14,689 nucleotides of DNA, taken from contig CAJBVG010000219.1 of assembly GCA_903958995.1 (NCBI GenBank), positions 1-14,689 on the forward strand, read 5' to 3'. A program made the position numbers and the translations under genes. The stretch is from an uncultured bacterium (GTDB lineage Bacteria > Bacteroidota > Bacteroidia > Sphingobacteriales > Sphingobacteriaceae). Below the pieces are notes generated by a model. It worked only from the letters and a program-made list of their open reading frames with translations. It searched no databases and was not told where the DNA came from. Below, piece by piece: positions 8,101 through 14,689 of the stretch (position 1 is its first letter; each line of letters starts with the position of its first letter).

Positions 8101-9372
8101 ATGTTATTAGTACCGTATATCAGAGAGAATCGCGAGCATGTGATTGAGCGTTTGCAACGTAAAAACTTTAAAAATGTAGAGTTGGTAGATATCATTATCA
8201 GCCTAGATGAGAAGCGTAGAAGTATGCAAAACCAATCCGATACGGTAGCTTCAGAAGCAAATTTGTTAGCAAAGCAAGTTGGCGATTTGATGCGTGCAGG
8301 CAACAAAGAAGAAGCCGAACGTGTAAAAATAAAATCAGCAGAATACAAAGATCAAATCAAAAACTTCACGGAGCAAGTTGCTTTAGCTGAAGAAGAGTTA
8401 TATCAAGCATTAGTTCAATTACCAAACTTGCCTCATACTTCAGTGCCTACTGGTATTACTCCAGAAGAAAACGAAGTAGTGCATGAATGGGGAGTAATTC
8501 CAACACTTTATGAAGGTGCTAAACCGCATTGGGAGTTAACCACTCAATATGATATTATTGATTTTGAGTTGGGCGTTAAAATTACTGGTGCAGGTTTCCC
8601 GGTATATAAAGGGAAAGGTGCTCGTTTGCAAAGAGCATTAATAAATTTCTTTTTAGATGAAGCAATAAAAGCGGGATATACAGAGATAATGCCTCCTCAT
8701 GTTGTGAATGCAGCATCGGGTTTTGGTACTGGCCAATTACCAGACAAAGAAGGACAAATGTACCATATGCAAGTAGATGATCTTTACATGATCCCTACAG
8801 CTGAGGTTCCTATTACCAATTTGTATCGTGATGTCATTTTAAAGGAAGAAGAACTTCCGATAATGAATGTTGCTTATACTCCTTGTTTTAGAAGAGAAGC
8901 AGGTTCGTATGGTGCTCACGTACGCGGATTAAATCGTTTACATCAATTTGATAAAATTGAAATTGTTCAAATCGCACATCCAGAAAAATCATATGAGATT
9001 TTAGAAAGCATGGTTGCTCATGTGAAATCACTATTAGAAAAATTAGAAATTCCATACCGCATTTTACGTTTATGTGGAGGTGATATGGGTTTTACTTCGG
9101 CATTGACATATGATTTCGAAACGTATTCAACAGCTCAAGGTCGTTGGTTAGAAGTGAGTTCTACCTCATGCTTCGAAACTTTCCAAGCGAATAGAATGAA
9201 ATGTAGATTTAAAGGTAAAGACGGGAAAAATCAATTGGTTCATACCTTAAATGGTAGTGCTTTGGCATTACCTAGAATTGTAGCAACTCTTTTAGAAAAC
9301 AACCAAACACCAGAAGGAATTATGATTCCGAAAGTGTTGGTGCCTTATACTGGATTTGACAGAATTGGGTAA
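8101..9372 (+). CDS. serS: Serine--tRNA ligase
   Basis: A 423-residue class II aminoacyl-tRNA synthetase that charges tRNA-Ser in the cytoplasm. It opens with MLLVPYIRENREHV, the usual SerRS N-terminus, followed by the two-helix coiled-coil arm that grips the long variable arm of tRNA-Ser (about residues 28-105, rich in Glu, Lys and Gln). The catalytic core has TAEVPITNLYRD, motif 2 in CFRREAGSYGAHVRGLNRLHQF and motif 3 in LNGSALALPRIVATLLEN. Length is typical (about 420-430). A TTG start at 8083 is open in frame but adds six residues not seen in the family and falls on the promoter box, so 8101 is chosen. The stop codon lies inside the first unit of the heptad array at 9367-9441. Confidence 0.97.
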   Translation: MLLVPYIRENREHVIERLQRKNFKNVELVDIIISLDEKRRSMQNQSDTVASEANLLAKQVGDLMRAGNKEEAERVKIKSAEYKDQIKNFTEQVALAEEELYQALVQLPNLPHTSVPTGITPEENEVVHEWGVIPTLYEGAKPHWELTTQYDIIDFELGVKITGAGFPVYKGKGARLQRALINFFLDEAIKAGYTEIMPPHVVNAASGFGTGQLPDKEGQMYHMQVDDLYMIPTAEVPITNLYRDVILKEEELPIMNVAYTPCFRREAGSYGAHVRGLNRLHQFDKIEIVQIAHPEKSYEILESMVAHVKSLLEKLEIPYRILRLCGGDMGFTSALTYDFETYSTAQGRWLEVSSTSCFETFQANRMKCRFKGKDGKNQLVHTLNGSALALPRIVATLLENNQTPEGIMIPKVLVPYTGFDRIG

Positions 9373-9441
9373 TGAGTATTGAGTAATTTCTCACTACTCA
9401 CTACCCAATACTCACTACCCACTACCCACTACTCAATACCT
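9367..9441. repeat. Two facing 7-bp repeat arrays between serS and ostA, with a hairpin
   Basis: Reading left to right there are three plus-sense units GGGTAAT (9367), GAGTATT (9374) and GAGTAAT (9381), a short junction, then seven units in the opposite orientation in exact register from 9393 to 9441: ACTACTC, ACTACCC, AATACTC, ACTACCC, ACTACCC, ACTACTC and AATACCT. On the ostA sense strand these read as GAGTAGT and GGGTAGT. The serS stop (9370-9372) and the ostA stop (9433-9435) both lie inside the arrays. Bases 9367-9385 can pair with 9402-9420 (17 of 19 pairs) around a 16-base loop, so the region may act as a terminator for both genes. Confidence 0.8.
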
Positions 9442-10947
9442 ATTAATAACAGCTTCCTTACTTGCTGGCCTAAGCTTTATTCGCCAAGTAAACCCTTTCA
9501 GCTTTAAATCCTCTTCTTTTACTTCATCGAGCGGAGAGAAAACAGCATCTGGTTTTACTAGGAAATTAACTTTCTGAACTTTATTATCTCTAAAGCTAAT
9601 TATCATATTGCTACAATCGGCTTTGTTTACACCTAAATATTCACCAGGTTTTTCTTCTTCTTTTGCGTAGTAAATGCTTTGCCCATTTCCCTCTACATTT
9701 AATATATTCAGTTTATTTTCTTTAAAAAATCCAAACATATTTTTACCACGAATCTGATCGAATTTCATTGTATCTAATGAGTCAATCATTACTAGAAAAG
9801 CATTGTCCAATAAATTCATTTTATTAAGATCGCCGTTCTTTATTTCCATTGTAATAAAGTCTGCCGTCATCTGTGCATTTTGAGACCAAATAGTAGGATT
9901 TTTAAAGCAGCGCATGGTCGAATCTTTATAGGTATAAACCATAGAATCACATCTCAATTGCAAATCGGCTTTAAACGCTCTTACATCATGATAGGCAATG
10001 AGTGTACGATATAACATTTTCTTATCCATGAAACTACGAAGTGTATCTGCAGATAAAAATAAGGAGTCGTTATCGACCAAAACAATTACATAAGCTTTAT
10101 CAGTAACCACAGAAGATTCCGTGTTTTTATTGTAATTCGCTTTGTTACCTTTTAAAATTATGTTTTGCGCAGTATCAACAAATGTTACATTCTTGGTGGC
10201 TCTGCCTAATCCTTTAGCCCTATCGAAAAACAATAAATTTCCTGACAAGGTTTGTGAGCCAGTTTTGTAATAAGGGTTCTTTGTGAATTGTGCGATATCA
10301 GTTACAGTGTTATAAGTTCCAGCTTCCGCATAAAGAAAATCTTCTTTAGAAGTAATTGTTGTTGGTCCGAGGAAGGTTGCAATTTTAGTTTTTGAATTAT
10401 ACTTTAAGGTATCCGATTTTAATAAATATTTTGGGTTAGTTAATACTACTTCTTTCTTGAAATAAGCATCTGCAGTATTTGCAAAATAATAGCCCAACTT
10501 GCTGGTGAGTACATTTTCTGCACTGGTAATTTTGCCGCCTTGAGTATAGGTTGCAATTCTGTTTTTGGTATCATAATCCAGAACAGTGGTGGTAAGCACC
10601 ATGTCGTTATGAATGACACGAACATTTTTATTGAATCGTGCAATTTTGGTATTCCCATCATAATTTAGAAAGTCGCCAAAAAGTTGTAAGGAATCTCCTT
10701 GAACAATACGCACTTTGCCATAAGCGTCCACTGCATTACGAACATCATATAATAAGGCAGAGTCGCAGTAGAAATAAACATTATCCTGTTTAAACTGGCA
10801 ATTGCCTTTCAATTTCTTTATTTGTTCGTTTTCTAGTTTTACGTACTCGAAAACATCTGCATTGATTACTTCTACCTTGCTTACTTTTTGAGAAAAGCTG
10901 ACAAAAGGGATGAATAAACAAATAATTAGGTACTTTAAAAATTTCAT
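9433..10947 (-). CDS. OstA/LptA-like periplasmic protein
   Basis: A 504-residue exported protein of the OstA-like (LptA/LptD N-terminal) type. Relatives carry lipopolysaccharide across the periplasm on a stacked beta-jellyroll. The start at 10947 gives a signal peptide (MKFLKYLIICLFIPFVSFSQ) with likely cleavage after FVSFS. A TTG nine bases upstream is also in frame but adds nothing useful and lies on the promoter box. The mature chain is a succession of short beta-repeats in which phrases such as FCDSALLYD, FLNYDGNTKIARF, VLDYDTKNRIATY, LKYNSKTKIATF and AGTYNTVTDIAQF recur at a spacing of roughly 35-45 residues, as in OstA folds. There is no C-terminal barrel like that of LptD. Assignment to lipopolysaccharide transport is inferred from the fold. 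It is divergent from tilS with 40 bp between start codons. Confidence 0.85.
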   Translation of the reverse strand: MKFLKYLIICLFIPFVSFSQKVSKVEVINADVFEYVKLENEQIKKLKGNCQFKQDNVYFYCDSALLYDVRNAVDAYGKVRIVQGDSLQLFGDFLNYDGNTKIARFNKNVRVIHNDMVLTTTVLDYDTKNRIATYTQGGKITSAENVLTSKLGYYFANTADAYFKKEVVLTNPKYLLKSDTLKYNSKTKIATFLGPTTITSKEDFLYAEAGTYNTVTDIAQFTKNPYYKTGSQTLSGNLLFFDRAKGLGRATKNVTFVDTAQNIILKGNKANYNKNTESSVVTDKAYVIVLVDNDSLFLSADTLRSFMDKKMLYRTLIAYHDVRAFKADLQLRCDSMVYTYKDSTMRCFKNPTIWSQNAQMTADFITMEIKNGDLNKMNLLDNAFLVMIDSLDTMKFDQIRGKNMFGFFKENKLNILNVEGNGQSIYYAKEEEKPGEYLGVNKADCSNMIISFRDNKVQKVNFLVKPDAVFSPLDEVKEEDLKLKGFTWRIKLRPASKEAVINRY

Positions 10948-10953
10948 GCAGGG

Positions 10954-10961
10954 CAAAAATA
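10954..10961 (-). promoter_or_regulatory. -7 element of ostA (TATTTTTG), predicts leaderless mRNA
   Basis: On the minus strand TATTTTTG matches TAnnTTTG exactly and ends 6 bases before the ATG at 10947. Transcription normally begins a few bases beyond this box, so the mRNA would start at or very near the start codon. No -33 TTG at good spacing was seen. Confidence 0.5.
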
Positions 10962-10973
10962 CAACGATTTTAA

Positions 10974-10981
10974 TACTTTTG
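10974..10981 (+). promoter_or_regulatory. -7 element of tilS (TACTTTTG), predicts leaderless mRNA
   Basis: TACTTTTG matches TAnnTTTG exactly and ends 6 bases before the ATG of tilS at 10988, the same spacing as the facing ostA box. The two boxes are 12 bp apart, so RNA polymerases bound at both would overlap and the promoters may exclude each other. No clear -33 element was found. Confidence 0.5.
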
Positions 10982-10987
10982 TGCTAA

Positions 10988-12307
10988 ATGTTAGCAAAAC
11001 TCAAAGACTATATTCATCAGCATAAGCTATTAAACGAGCATGATCACCTATTATTGGGAGTGAGTGGTGGTGTAGATTCTATGGTGTTGCTTCATCTCTT
11101 TCAACAGTTACCCTATTCAATTGCCGTCGCACACGTTAATTTTGGACTTAGAGGTGTTGAGTCGGATGAAGATGAAGAATTTGTTGTTGAATATTGCCAA
11201 AAGCACAACATTAAAGCATTTACTAATAATGTAGATACCTTAGCTTATGTAAACTCTAGCAAAGTTTCTATTCAGATGGCAGCCCGAACATTGAGATATA
11301 ATTGGTTTGAGAAGCTTAAAATAGAACATCAATTTAAGCACTTACTAACTGCTCATCATTCAGACGATTCGGTGGAGACTATATTTATCAATATTCTCAG
11401 AGGAACTGGGATAAGTGGTTTAAAAGGGATTACAAGTAATGAAAATGCTATTCGCCCCTTATTGTCATTTACAAGAGCCGAGATTATTGATTATGCAAAC
11501 TCAGTAAACTTAGTTTGGAGAGAAGATTCTTCAAATGCTAAAGAAGATTATCTGAGGAATAAACTAAGGCATTCAATTTTGCCAATGTTTGATAGCATTA
11601 ATGATATATGGCGTCAAAAATTAGTTCAGTTGAGTGATGATATTTCTGTATCGGAAAACGTATTGACTGATTATTATAATCAGCATTTGCCGAAGTTTTA
11701 TTCAGACGCGAGAATTCAATTAGCAAAGTTAAATGACTTAGATTTTTCAGAATGGATGCTTCGGAGATTATTGATTAGCCTTGGTTTTACACATCAAACC
11801 ATTTCTGATATAATATTAAATCTAGAAATTCAGAAAGGGAAAATGTACGAAAGTTCAACATTTATATTACAAAAAGAAGATGATGCATTTCGTGTAATTG
11901 CTAAGGATGAAAATCAAATAGAAGAGTATTCAGCTGTAATTATTGAAGAACAAAATCAGATTGAATTTTCGAATTCAATTTTCGATATGGGCAATATTTT
12001 GGTAAGTGAGTTTAATGGAAAATATAGGGAGAAAGAATCTTTCTTGGATTATAACAAATTAGATTTCCCGCTGTTAATTAGAAAATGGCAAGCAGGAGAT
12101 TGGTTTGTTCCTTTTGGGATGAAAGGGAGGAAAAAGTTAAGCGACTATTTTGTCGATGAAAAATTTACAATTCAGGAAAAAGAAAATACCTTTGTAATAG
12201 TATCGGGTGAAGATATTGTATGTATCTTAGGGCATCGGATCGACGATAGGTATAGCGTTAATAAAAACACTACCATAATATATCACATTAAACAGAAACA
12301 TGGCTAA
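10988..12307 (+). CDS. tilS: tRNA(Ile)-lysidine synthase
   Basis: A 439-residue enzyme that attaches lysine to C34 of the CAU anticodon of a minor tRNA-Ile, so that it reads AUA and accepts isoleucine. The N-terminal PP-loop ATPase domain starts with LLLGVSGGVDSMVLLH (SGGVDS at 26-31) and continues with AHVNFGLRG, TAHHSDDSVETIFINILRGTG and the family segment WREDSSNAKEDYLRNKLRHSILP. The C-terminal TilS domain (about residues 355-435) has RKWQAGDWFVPFGMKGRKKLSDYFVDEK and GEDIVCILGHRIDDRY. Length matches the E. coli enzyme. The start is unambiguous, with the promoter box only 6 bases before it. The end overlaps the next gene by 8 bases (ATGGCTAA), suggesting translational coupling. Confidence 0.97.
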   Translation: MLAKLKDYIHQHKLLNEHDHLLLGVSGGVDSMVLLHLFQQLPYSIAVAHVNFGLRGVESDEDEEFVVEYCQKHNIKAFTNNVDTLAYVNSSKVSIQMAARTLRYNWFEKLKIEHQFKHLLTAHHSDDSVETIFINILRGTGISGLKGITSNENAIRPLLSFTRAEIIDYANSVNLVWREDSSNAKEDYLRNKLRHSILPMFDSINDIWRQKLVQLSDDISVSENVLTDYYNQHLPKFYSDARIQLAKLNDLDFSEWMLRRLLISLGFTHQTISDIILNLEIQKGKMYESSTFILQKEDDAFRVIAKDENQIEEYSAVIIEEQNQIEFSNSIFDMGNILVSEFNGKYREKESFLDYNKLDFPLLIRKWQAGDWFVPFGMKGRKKLSDYFVDEKFTIQEKENTFVIVSGEDIVCILGHRIDDRYSVNKNTTIIYHIKQKHG

Positions 12308-12788
12308 GCATGTATTATATCAAGAACGTCAGACTTTAGGAAACATAAAGTTCTGGACTACCCGTCGCTTTGTATTAGGATTATTCTGTTTCGTAGCTTA
12401 TTATATTTCTGAAGAGAGAAATAGGGCCGAAGAAGCTGATTTATTCTTAGTGGTAGGTTCTGGTATTTTACTTATTTCAATCATTTTCGTGTTTCTTACA
12501 CACTTCCGTACCGTTATTGAGAATGGTAGTTTGATTCTTACTGGGATTTATAGCACTAAAAAAGTTAAAATTGATTTGAGTAATATCGTGAGCTCTGAGA
12601 TTGTACGCTATAGCCCATTTATGATAAACAATCCAGTTTACAATTTGCATAAAAAGGGAACCATACGCTTTTATGCTTATGGGAAGTATGCAGTAAAAAT
12701 TACTGATAAAGATGGCTTGTCTTATTTAATCGGATCACAAGACCCAATTGAATTAGATGCTGTGGTTAAAACAGTCATTACTAAATAG
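12300..12788 (+). CDS. Small membrane protein, two helices plus a PH-like beta domain
   Basis: A 162-residue protein I cannot name. After a short polar N-terminus with aromatic and basic residues, two hydrophobic stretches (about residues 25-38, FVLGLFCFVAYYI, and 48-66, FLVVGSGILLISIIFVF) form a likely hairpin in the membrane. From about residue 70 a beta-rich domain follows (FRTVIENGSLILTGIYSTKKVKIDLSNIVSSEIV), resembling bacterial PH-like domains found behind paired transmembrane helices. Its last strand and helix end in DPIELDAVVKTVITK. It overlaps tilS by 8 bases and is probably translated from the same mRNA, which need not mean a shared function. A heptad array begins at its stop codon. 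Confidence 0.85.
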   Translation: MAKHVLYQERQTLGNIKFWTTRRFVLGLFCFVAYYISEERNRAEEADLFLVVGSGILLISIIFVFLTHFRTVIENGSLILTGIYSTKKVKIDLSNIVSSEIVRYSPFMINNPVYNLHKKGTIRFYAYGKYAVKITDKDGLSYLIGSQDPIELDAVVKTVITK

Positions 12789-12820
12789 TATCGGGTAATG
12801 GGTATCGGGTATCGAGTTAA
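12786..12820 (+). repeat. Degenerate 7-bp tandem repeat after the 162-aa gene (sense unit GGGTATC)
   Basis: Five consecutive 7-base steps on the plus strand: TAGTATC (12786, containing the stop codon), GGGTAAT (12793), GGGTATC (12800), GGGTATC (12807) and GAGTTAA (12814). The units resemble those after serS (GGGTAAT, GAGTATT) and have the same orientation relative to the preceding gene. Bases 12821-12874 beyond it show no clear structure. Confidence 0.65.
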
Positions 12821-12874
12821 CTACTACTTACTTCACTCATCATTAATCTTGTCAATCCCTGTCCAACAGCCGCA

Positions 12875-12922
12875 AATTCCTAATTCCCTGTCTGCCGACA
12901 GGCAGGCTAATTCCTAATTTTT
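12875..12922 (-). repeat. Short 7-bp repeats (sense unit RGGAATT) beyond the oxygenase gene, split by a GC-rich palindrome
   Basis: On the plus strand AATTCCT (12875) and AATTCCC (12882) stand left of a GC-rich palindrome, and AATTCCT (12909) and AATTTTT (12916) stand right of it, close to the oxygenase stop (12924-12926). The 11-base string AATTCCTAATT is an exact direct repeat at 12875-12885 and 12909-12919. On the oxygenase sense strand the unit is AGGAATT/GGGAATT. With only four units this is the weakest of the arrays. Confidence 0.5.
12887..12906. terminator. GC-rich hairpin between convergent genes
   Basis: CCTGTCTG and CAGGCAGG pair over 8 positions (one G-T) around the loop CCGA, a markedly GC-rich island in an AT-rich gap. 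On the plus strand it is followed within about 10 bases by a T-rich run (12918-12922), as in an intrinsic terminator for the tilS operon. On the minus strand, serving the oxygenase gene, the following bases are less T-rich. It could equally be a copy of a dispersed palindromic repeat. Confidence 0.55.
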
Positions 12923-12923
12923 C

Positions 12924-13889
12924 TTAATTCTTTTTAAGTCCAATTTCTCTCAAGCGTTCGTCGAGGTATTGCCCCGCAGTATAATCATCGTATGCTTTTG
13001 GCTGTTCATTGTTGATGCACGATGCAAGGCAAGCTAAGCTCATCTCTGAGCGAGGGTGCAAGAAGAATGGCACAGAGTAGCGTGATGTGCCCATGAGTTC
13101 TCTTGGAGGGTTTACAACACGATGTGTAGTTGATTTTAATTTATTGTTAGTTAATCGTTGAAGCATATCGCCAACATTGACAACTATATCATCTGCAAGA
13201 GCTTTAATAGGCAACCAATCGCCATCTCTCGTTAATACTTCTAATCCATCGGCACTAGCGCCAATTAATAAGGTAATAAGGTTAATGTCTTCATGTGCTC
13301 CTGCTCTAACAGCATCAGCGGGTAAACTATCGGGGTTTGTTATTGGGAAGTAGTGTATACCTCTTAGAATACTATTCCCATTTTTAATTTTTTCGTCAAA
13401 ATAGTTTTCAGGGAGATTTAAGTAAACAGCAATCGCTCTAAGAATATGTGTTCCGGCATGTTCAAGCTTCTGATATACTTCTTTAGTAATTTCATTGAAA
13501 CGAGGTAATTCTGAAACTGAAATATTATCAGGGTATTCATCTTTAGGCATTATTTCACCTTCTACAAATTGACCAACTTGCCAGAACTCTTTCAAATCAG
13601 GAGTATTCGAATCTTTAGCTTTTTCTCTTCCTTTGCTAGTATATCCTCGTTGGCCAGCTAGCTCTATAATTTCGTATTTCTTTTTAAGATCTTCTTGTAA
13701 ATCGAATAGCTTTTTCACTTCAACATATAGTTCAGCCATTAGCTCTTTACTTAACCCATGATTCGTAATTGTAACGAATCCAGTTTCATTGAAGGCTTTG
13801 CCAATTCCATTCGAAAATTCTTTTCTTTCGTCAGCACTTCCATTGGTGTAATCGTTTAAATCTAAACGAGGGATAATAACTTTTGACAT
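12924..13889 (-). CDS. 2-oxoglutarate/Fe(II)-dependent dioxygenase, isopenicillin N synthase family
   Basis: A 321-residue non-haem iron oxygenase. The N-terminal DIOX_N-type segment has NGIGKAFNETGFVTITNHGLSKELM, and the C-terminal double-stranded beta-helix holds the metal ligands His199 and Asp201 (AHEDINLITLL) and His256 (STTHRVVNP). Arg270 and Ser272 (RYSVPFF) form the RxS pair that binds the 2-oxoglutarate carboxylate in this superfamily. The ligand set is complete, so the enzyme should be active. The substrate is unknown; relatives oxidise amino acids, hormones and other small molecules. The family name does not imply penicillin synthesis, and no peptide synthetase is nearby. The gene follows the YfhO-like gene after 39 bp on the same strand. 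No good TAnnTTTG box lies in that gap, so co-transcription is possible. Confidence 0.93.
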   Translation of the reverse strand: MSKVIIPRLDLNDYTNGSADERKEFSNGIGKAFNETGFVTITNHGLSKELMAELYVEVKKLFDLQEDLKKKYEIIELAGQRGYTSKGREKAKDSNTPDLKEFWQVGQFVEGEIMPKDEYPDNISVSELPRFNEITKEVYQKLEHAGTHILRAIAVYLNLPENYFDEKIKNGNSILRGIHYFPITNPDSLPADAVRAGAHEDINLITLLIGASADGLEVLTRDGDWLPIKALADDIVVNVGDMLQRLTNNKLKSTTHRVVNPPRELMGTSRYSVPFFLHPRSEMSLACLASCINNEQPKAYDDYTAGQYLDERLREIGLKKN

Positions 13890-13928
13890 AGTGTTGTTGT
13901 TTTAGTAATTAAAAATACACAATTGAAA

Positions 13929-14689
13929 TTAAATATAATAGTGTTTTATGATGGATTGATAGCTAGCATATATAAATAGCATGCAGAACAAGATCATATG
14001 TAGAATTAGAATCCAATTTAAGTAGGTATTGTCAAACTCCCAAGTTACTTGATGTGTACCTGGTGTTAAAACGACTAATTGCTGCGCATAATTTACTGTT
14101 TGTATGGTTTGCTTTTCATTGTCAATTCTTGCAATCCAACCTGCATAAGGGTTTTGAGCAAAAACTAATAATGCAGTATCTGTCGAACTATAGTTAAGAT
14201 TAAACTGTCGGGGAGAATAGCTTATAGTATTTATTTTTACGACTCCAGTATATATTTTTTTCGTGTTGTAATTAGAATTGTATTTCCAAGTTGTTTTACT
14301 AGATACCAATGTAGGAGTATCACTCTCCTGTAAAGTAGTGGGAAAAGAAAACCATGCATGTTCCCAAATGCTATCTTTTAAAGGAGATTCAGATAAAGAG
14401 TTAAAGGTATTCAGAACAAAAGGATTATAGCCATCAATTGCGATTTCTCCGAAATAACAATTCATATTCCAATTTAGAGGCCAACGATATTCATATTGTT
14501 GATCGATACTGCTTATTAGTGCTTGTTGCTTGGGTGTATTGAATTGTTTTGGCGCATTAATGAGTAATGAATCTACTGCAGATGTTTTGGTATCTAACAC
14601 CATTGTGGCCATAGCATTTATTCTAACGTTAATAAATAAATCCAACATGCAAACAATGATGATTAAATAGCGCGGCATTTTTTTTATCA
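13929..14689 (-). CDS. YfhO-like membrane protein, C-terminal part, cut by the window edge
   Basis: The reading frame is open to the right edge. The first ATG inside the window (14678) would give 249 residues, but the visible part looks like the end of a much longer YfhO-type protein. It begins with a hydrophobic segment ending in DLFINV, as in the last membrane helices of YfhO proteins, followed by a soluble region with DGYNPFVLNTF and then FAQNPYAGWIARIDNEKQTIQTVNYAQQLVVLTPGTHQVTWEF, the typical C-terminal beta domain. A closing membrane helix follows (NWILILHMILFCMLFIY). YfhO relatives (about 800 residues, many membrane helices) are linked to surface glycosylation, for example of lipoteichoic acid in Gram-positives; the role here is unknown. 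A run of seven A precedes the ATG at 14678, so a frameshift that leaves a short ORF starting there cannot be excluded. Confidence 0.75.
   Translation of the reverse strand, partial: IKKMPRYLIIIVCMLDLFINVRINAMATMVLDTKTSAVDSLLINAPKQFNTPKQQALISSIDQQYEYRWPLNWNMNCYFGEIAIDGYNPFVLNTFNSLSESPLKDSIWEHAWFSFPTTLQESDTPTLVSSKTTWKYNSNYNTKKIYTGVVKINTISYSPRQFNLNYSSTDTALLVFAQNPYAGWIARIDNEKQTIQTVNYAQQLVVLTPGTHQVTWEFDNTYLNWILILHMILFCMLFIYASYQSIIKHYYI

Noticed and set aside
8052..8348. A 98-codon minus-strand reading frame opposite the start of serS.
   Set aside because: It is antisense to well-conserved SerRS coding sequence and its translation looks like no protein family. Similar antisense frames inside the peptidase, barrel, nadE, lnt and ostA genes were dropped for the same reason.
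9393..9441. The repeat could be read as a tiny CRISPR array.
   Set aside because: The units are 7 bp, directly adjacent and degenerate, with no spacers and no cas genes nearby.
12924..13889. The oxygenase as part of a beta-lactam or natural-product cluster.
   Set aside because: Only the general oxygenase fold and ligand set are visible, and the neighbours are core or membrane genes with no peptide synthetase or tailoring enzymes.

Overview
The window looks like a chromosomal stretch of an AT-rich member of the Bacteroidota. The evidence is a GldB-type gliding-motility lipoprotein, a PorT-like outer-membrane barrel, a two-domain glutamine-dependent NAD synthase, an OstA/LptA-like protein, the absence of Shine-Dalgarno sequences before the starts, and several exact copies of the Bacteroidota -7 promoter element TAnnTTTG. 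I cannot settle the class or genus. Twelve protein genes are supported: eleven complete and one cut by the right edge. No rRNA, tRNA, insertion sequence or CRISPR array was seen.

Layout. A perfect 32-bp palindrome (89-120) follows the end of a minus-strand pair, gldB (start 3338) then an S9A prolyl oligopeptidase lipoprotein (128-2248). Divergent from gldB, with only 9 bp between start codons, runs a plus-strand pair: an outer-membrane barrel (3348-4052) and nadE (4054-5673). nadE meets lnt (5674-7275, minus) stop to stop with no base between. lnt overlaps rsmI (start 7981), and the two look like one operon behind a good promoter at 8015-8042. serS (8101-9372, plus) converges on an OstA-like gene (9433-10947, minus). 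That gene is divergent from tilS (10988-12307), which overlaps a small membrane protein (12300-12788). An isopenicillin-N-synthase-like oxygenase (12924-13889) and the C-terminal part of a YfhO-like membrane protein (13929 to the right edge) run on the minus strand.

The genes fall into two themes. The envelope group is lnt (lipoprotein acylation), two predicted lipoproteins (GldB and the peptidase), the barrel, the OstA-like protein and the YfhO-like protein. The housekeeping group is nadE, serS, tilS and rsmI; the last three act in translation. Most of the window is ordinary core genome.

The most unusual signal is noncoding. The gaps after gldB, serS, ostA and the 162-aa gene, and more weakly after the oxygenase gene, are filled by degenerate tandem repeats of 7 bp. 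When each is read on the sense strand of the gene it follows, the units are variants of one motif, approximately RRGWATT (GAGAATT, GAGTATT, GGGTAGT, GGGTATC, GGGAATT). The arrays start at the stop codon, and in the serS/ostA gap two oppositely oriented arrays meet and form a hairpin. A second signal is that the divergent ostA and tilS genes each have an exact TAnnTTTG box ending 6 nt before the start codon, which predicts leaderless or nearly leaderless mRNAs.
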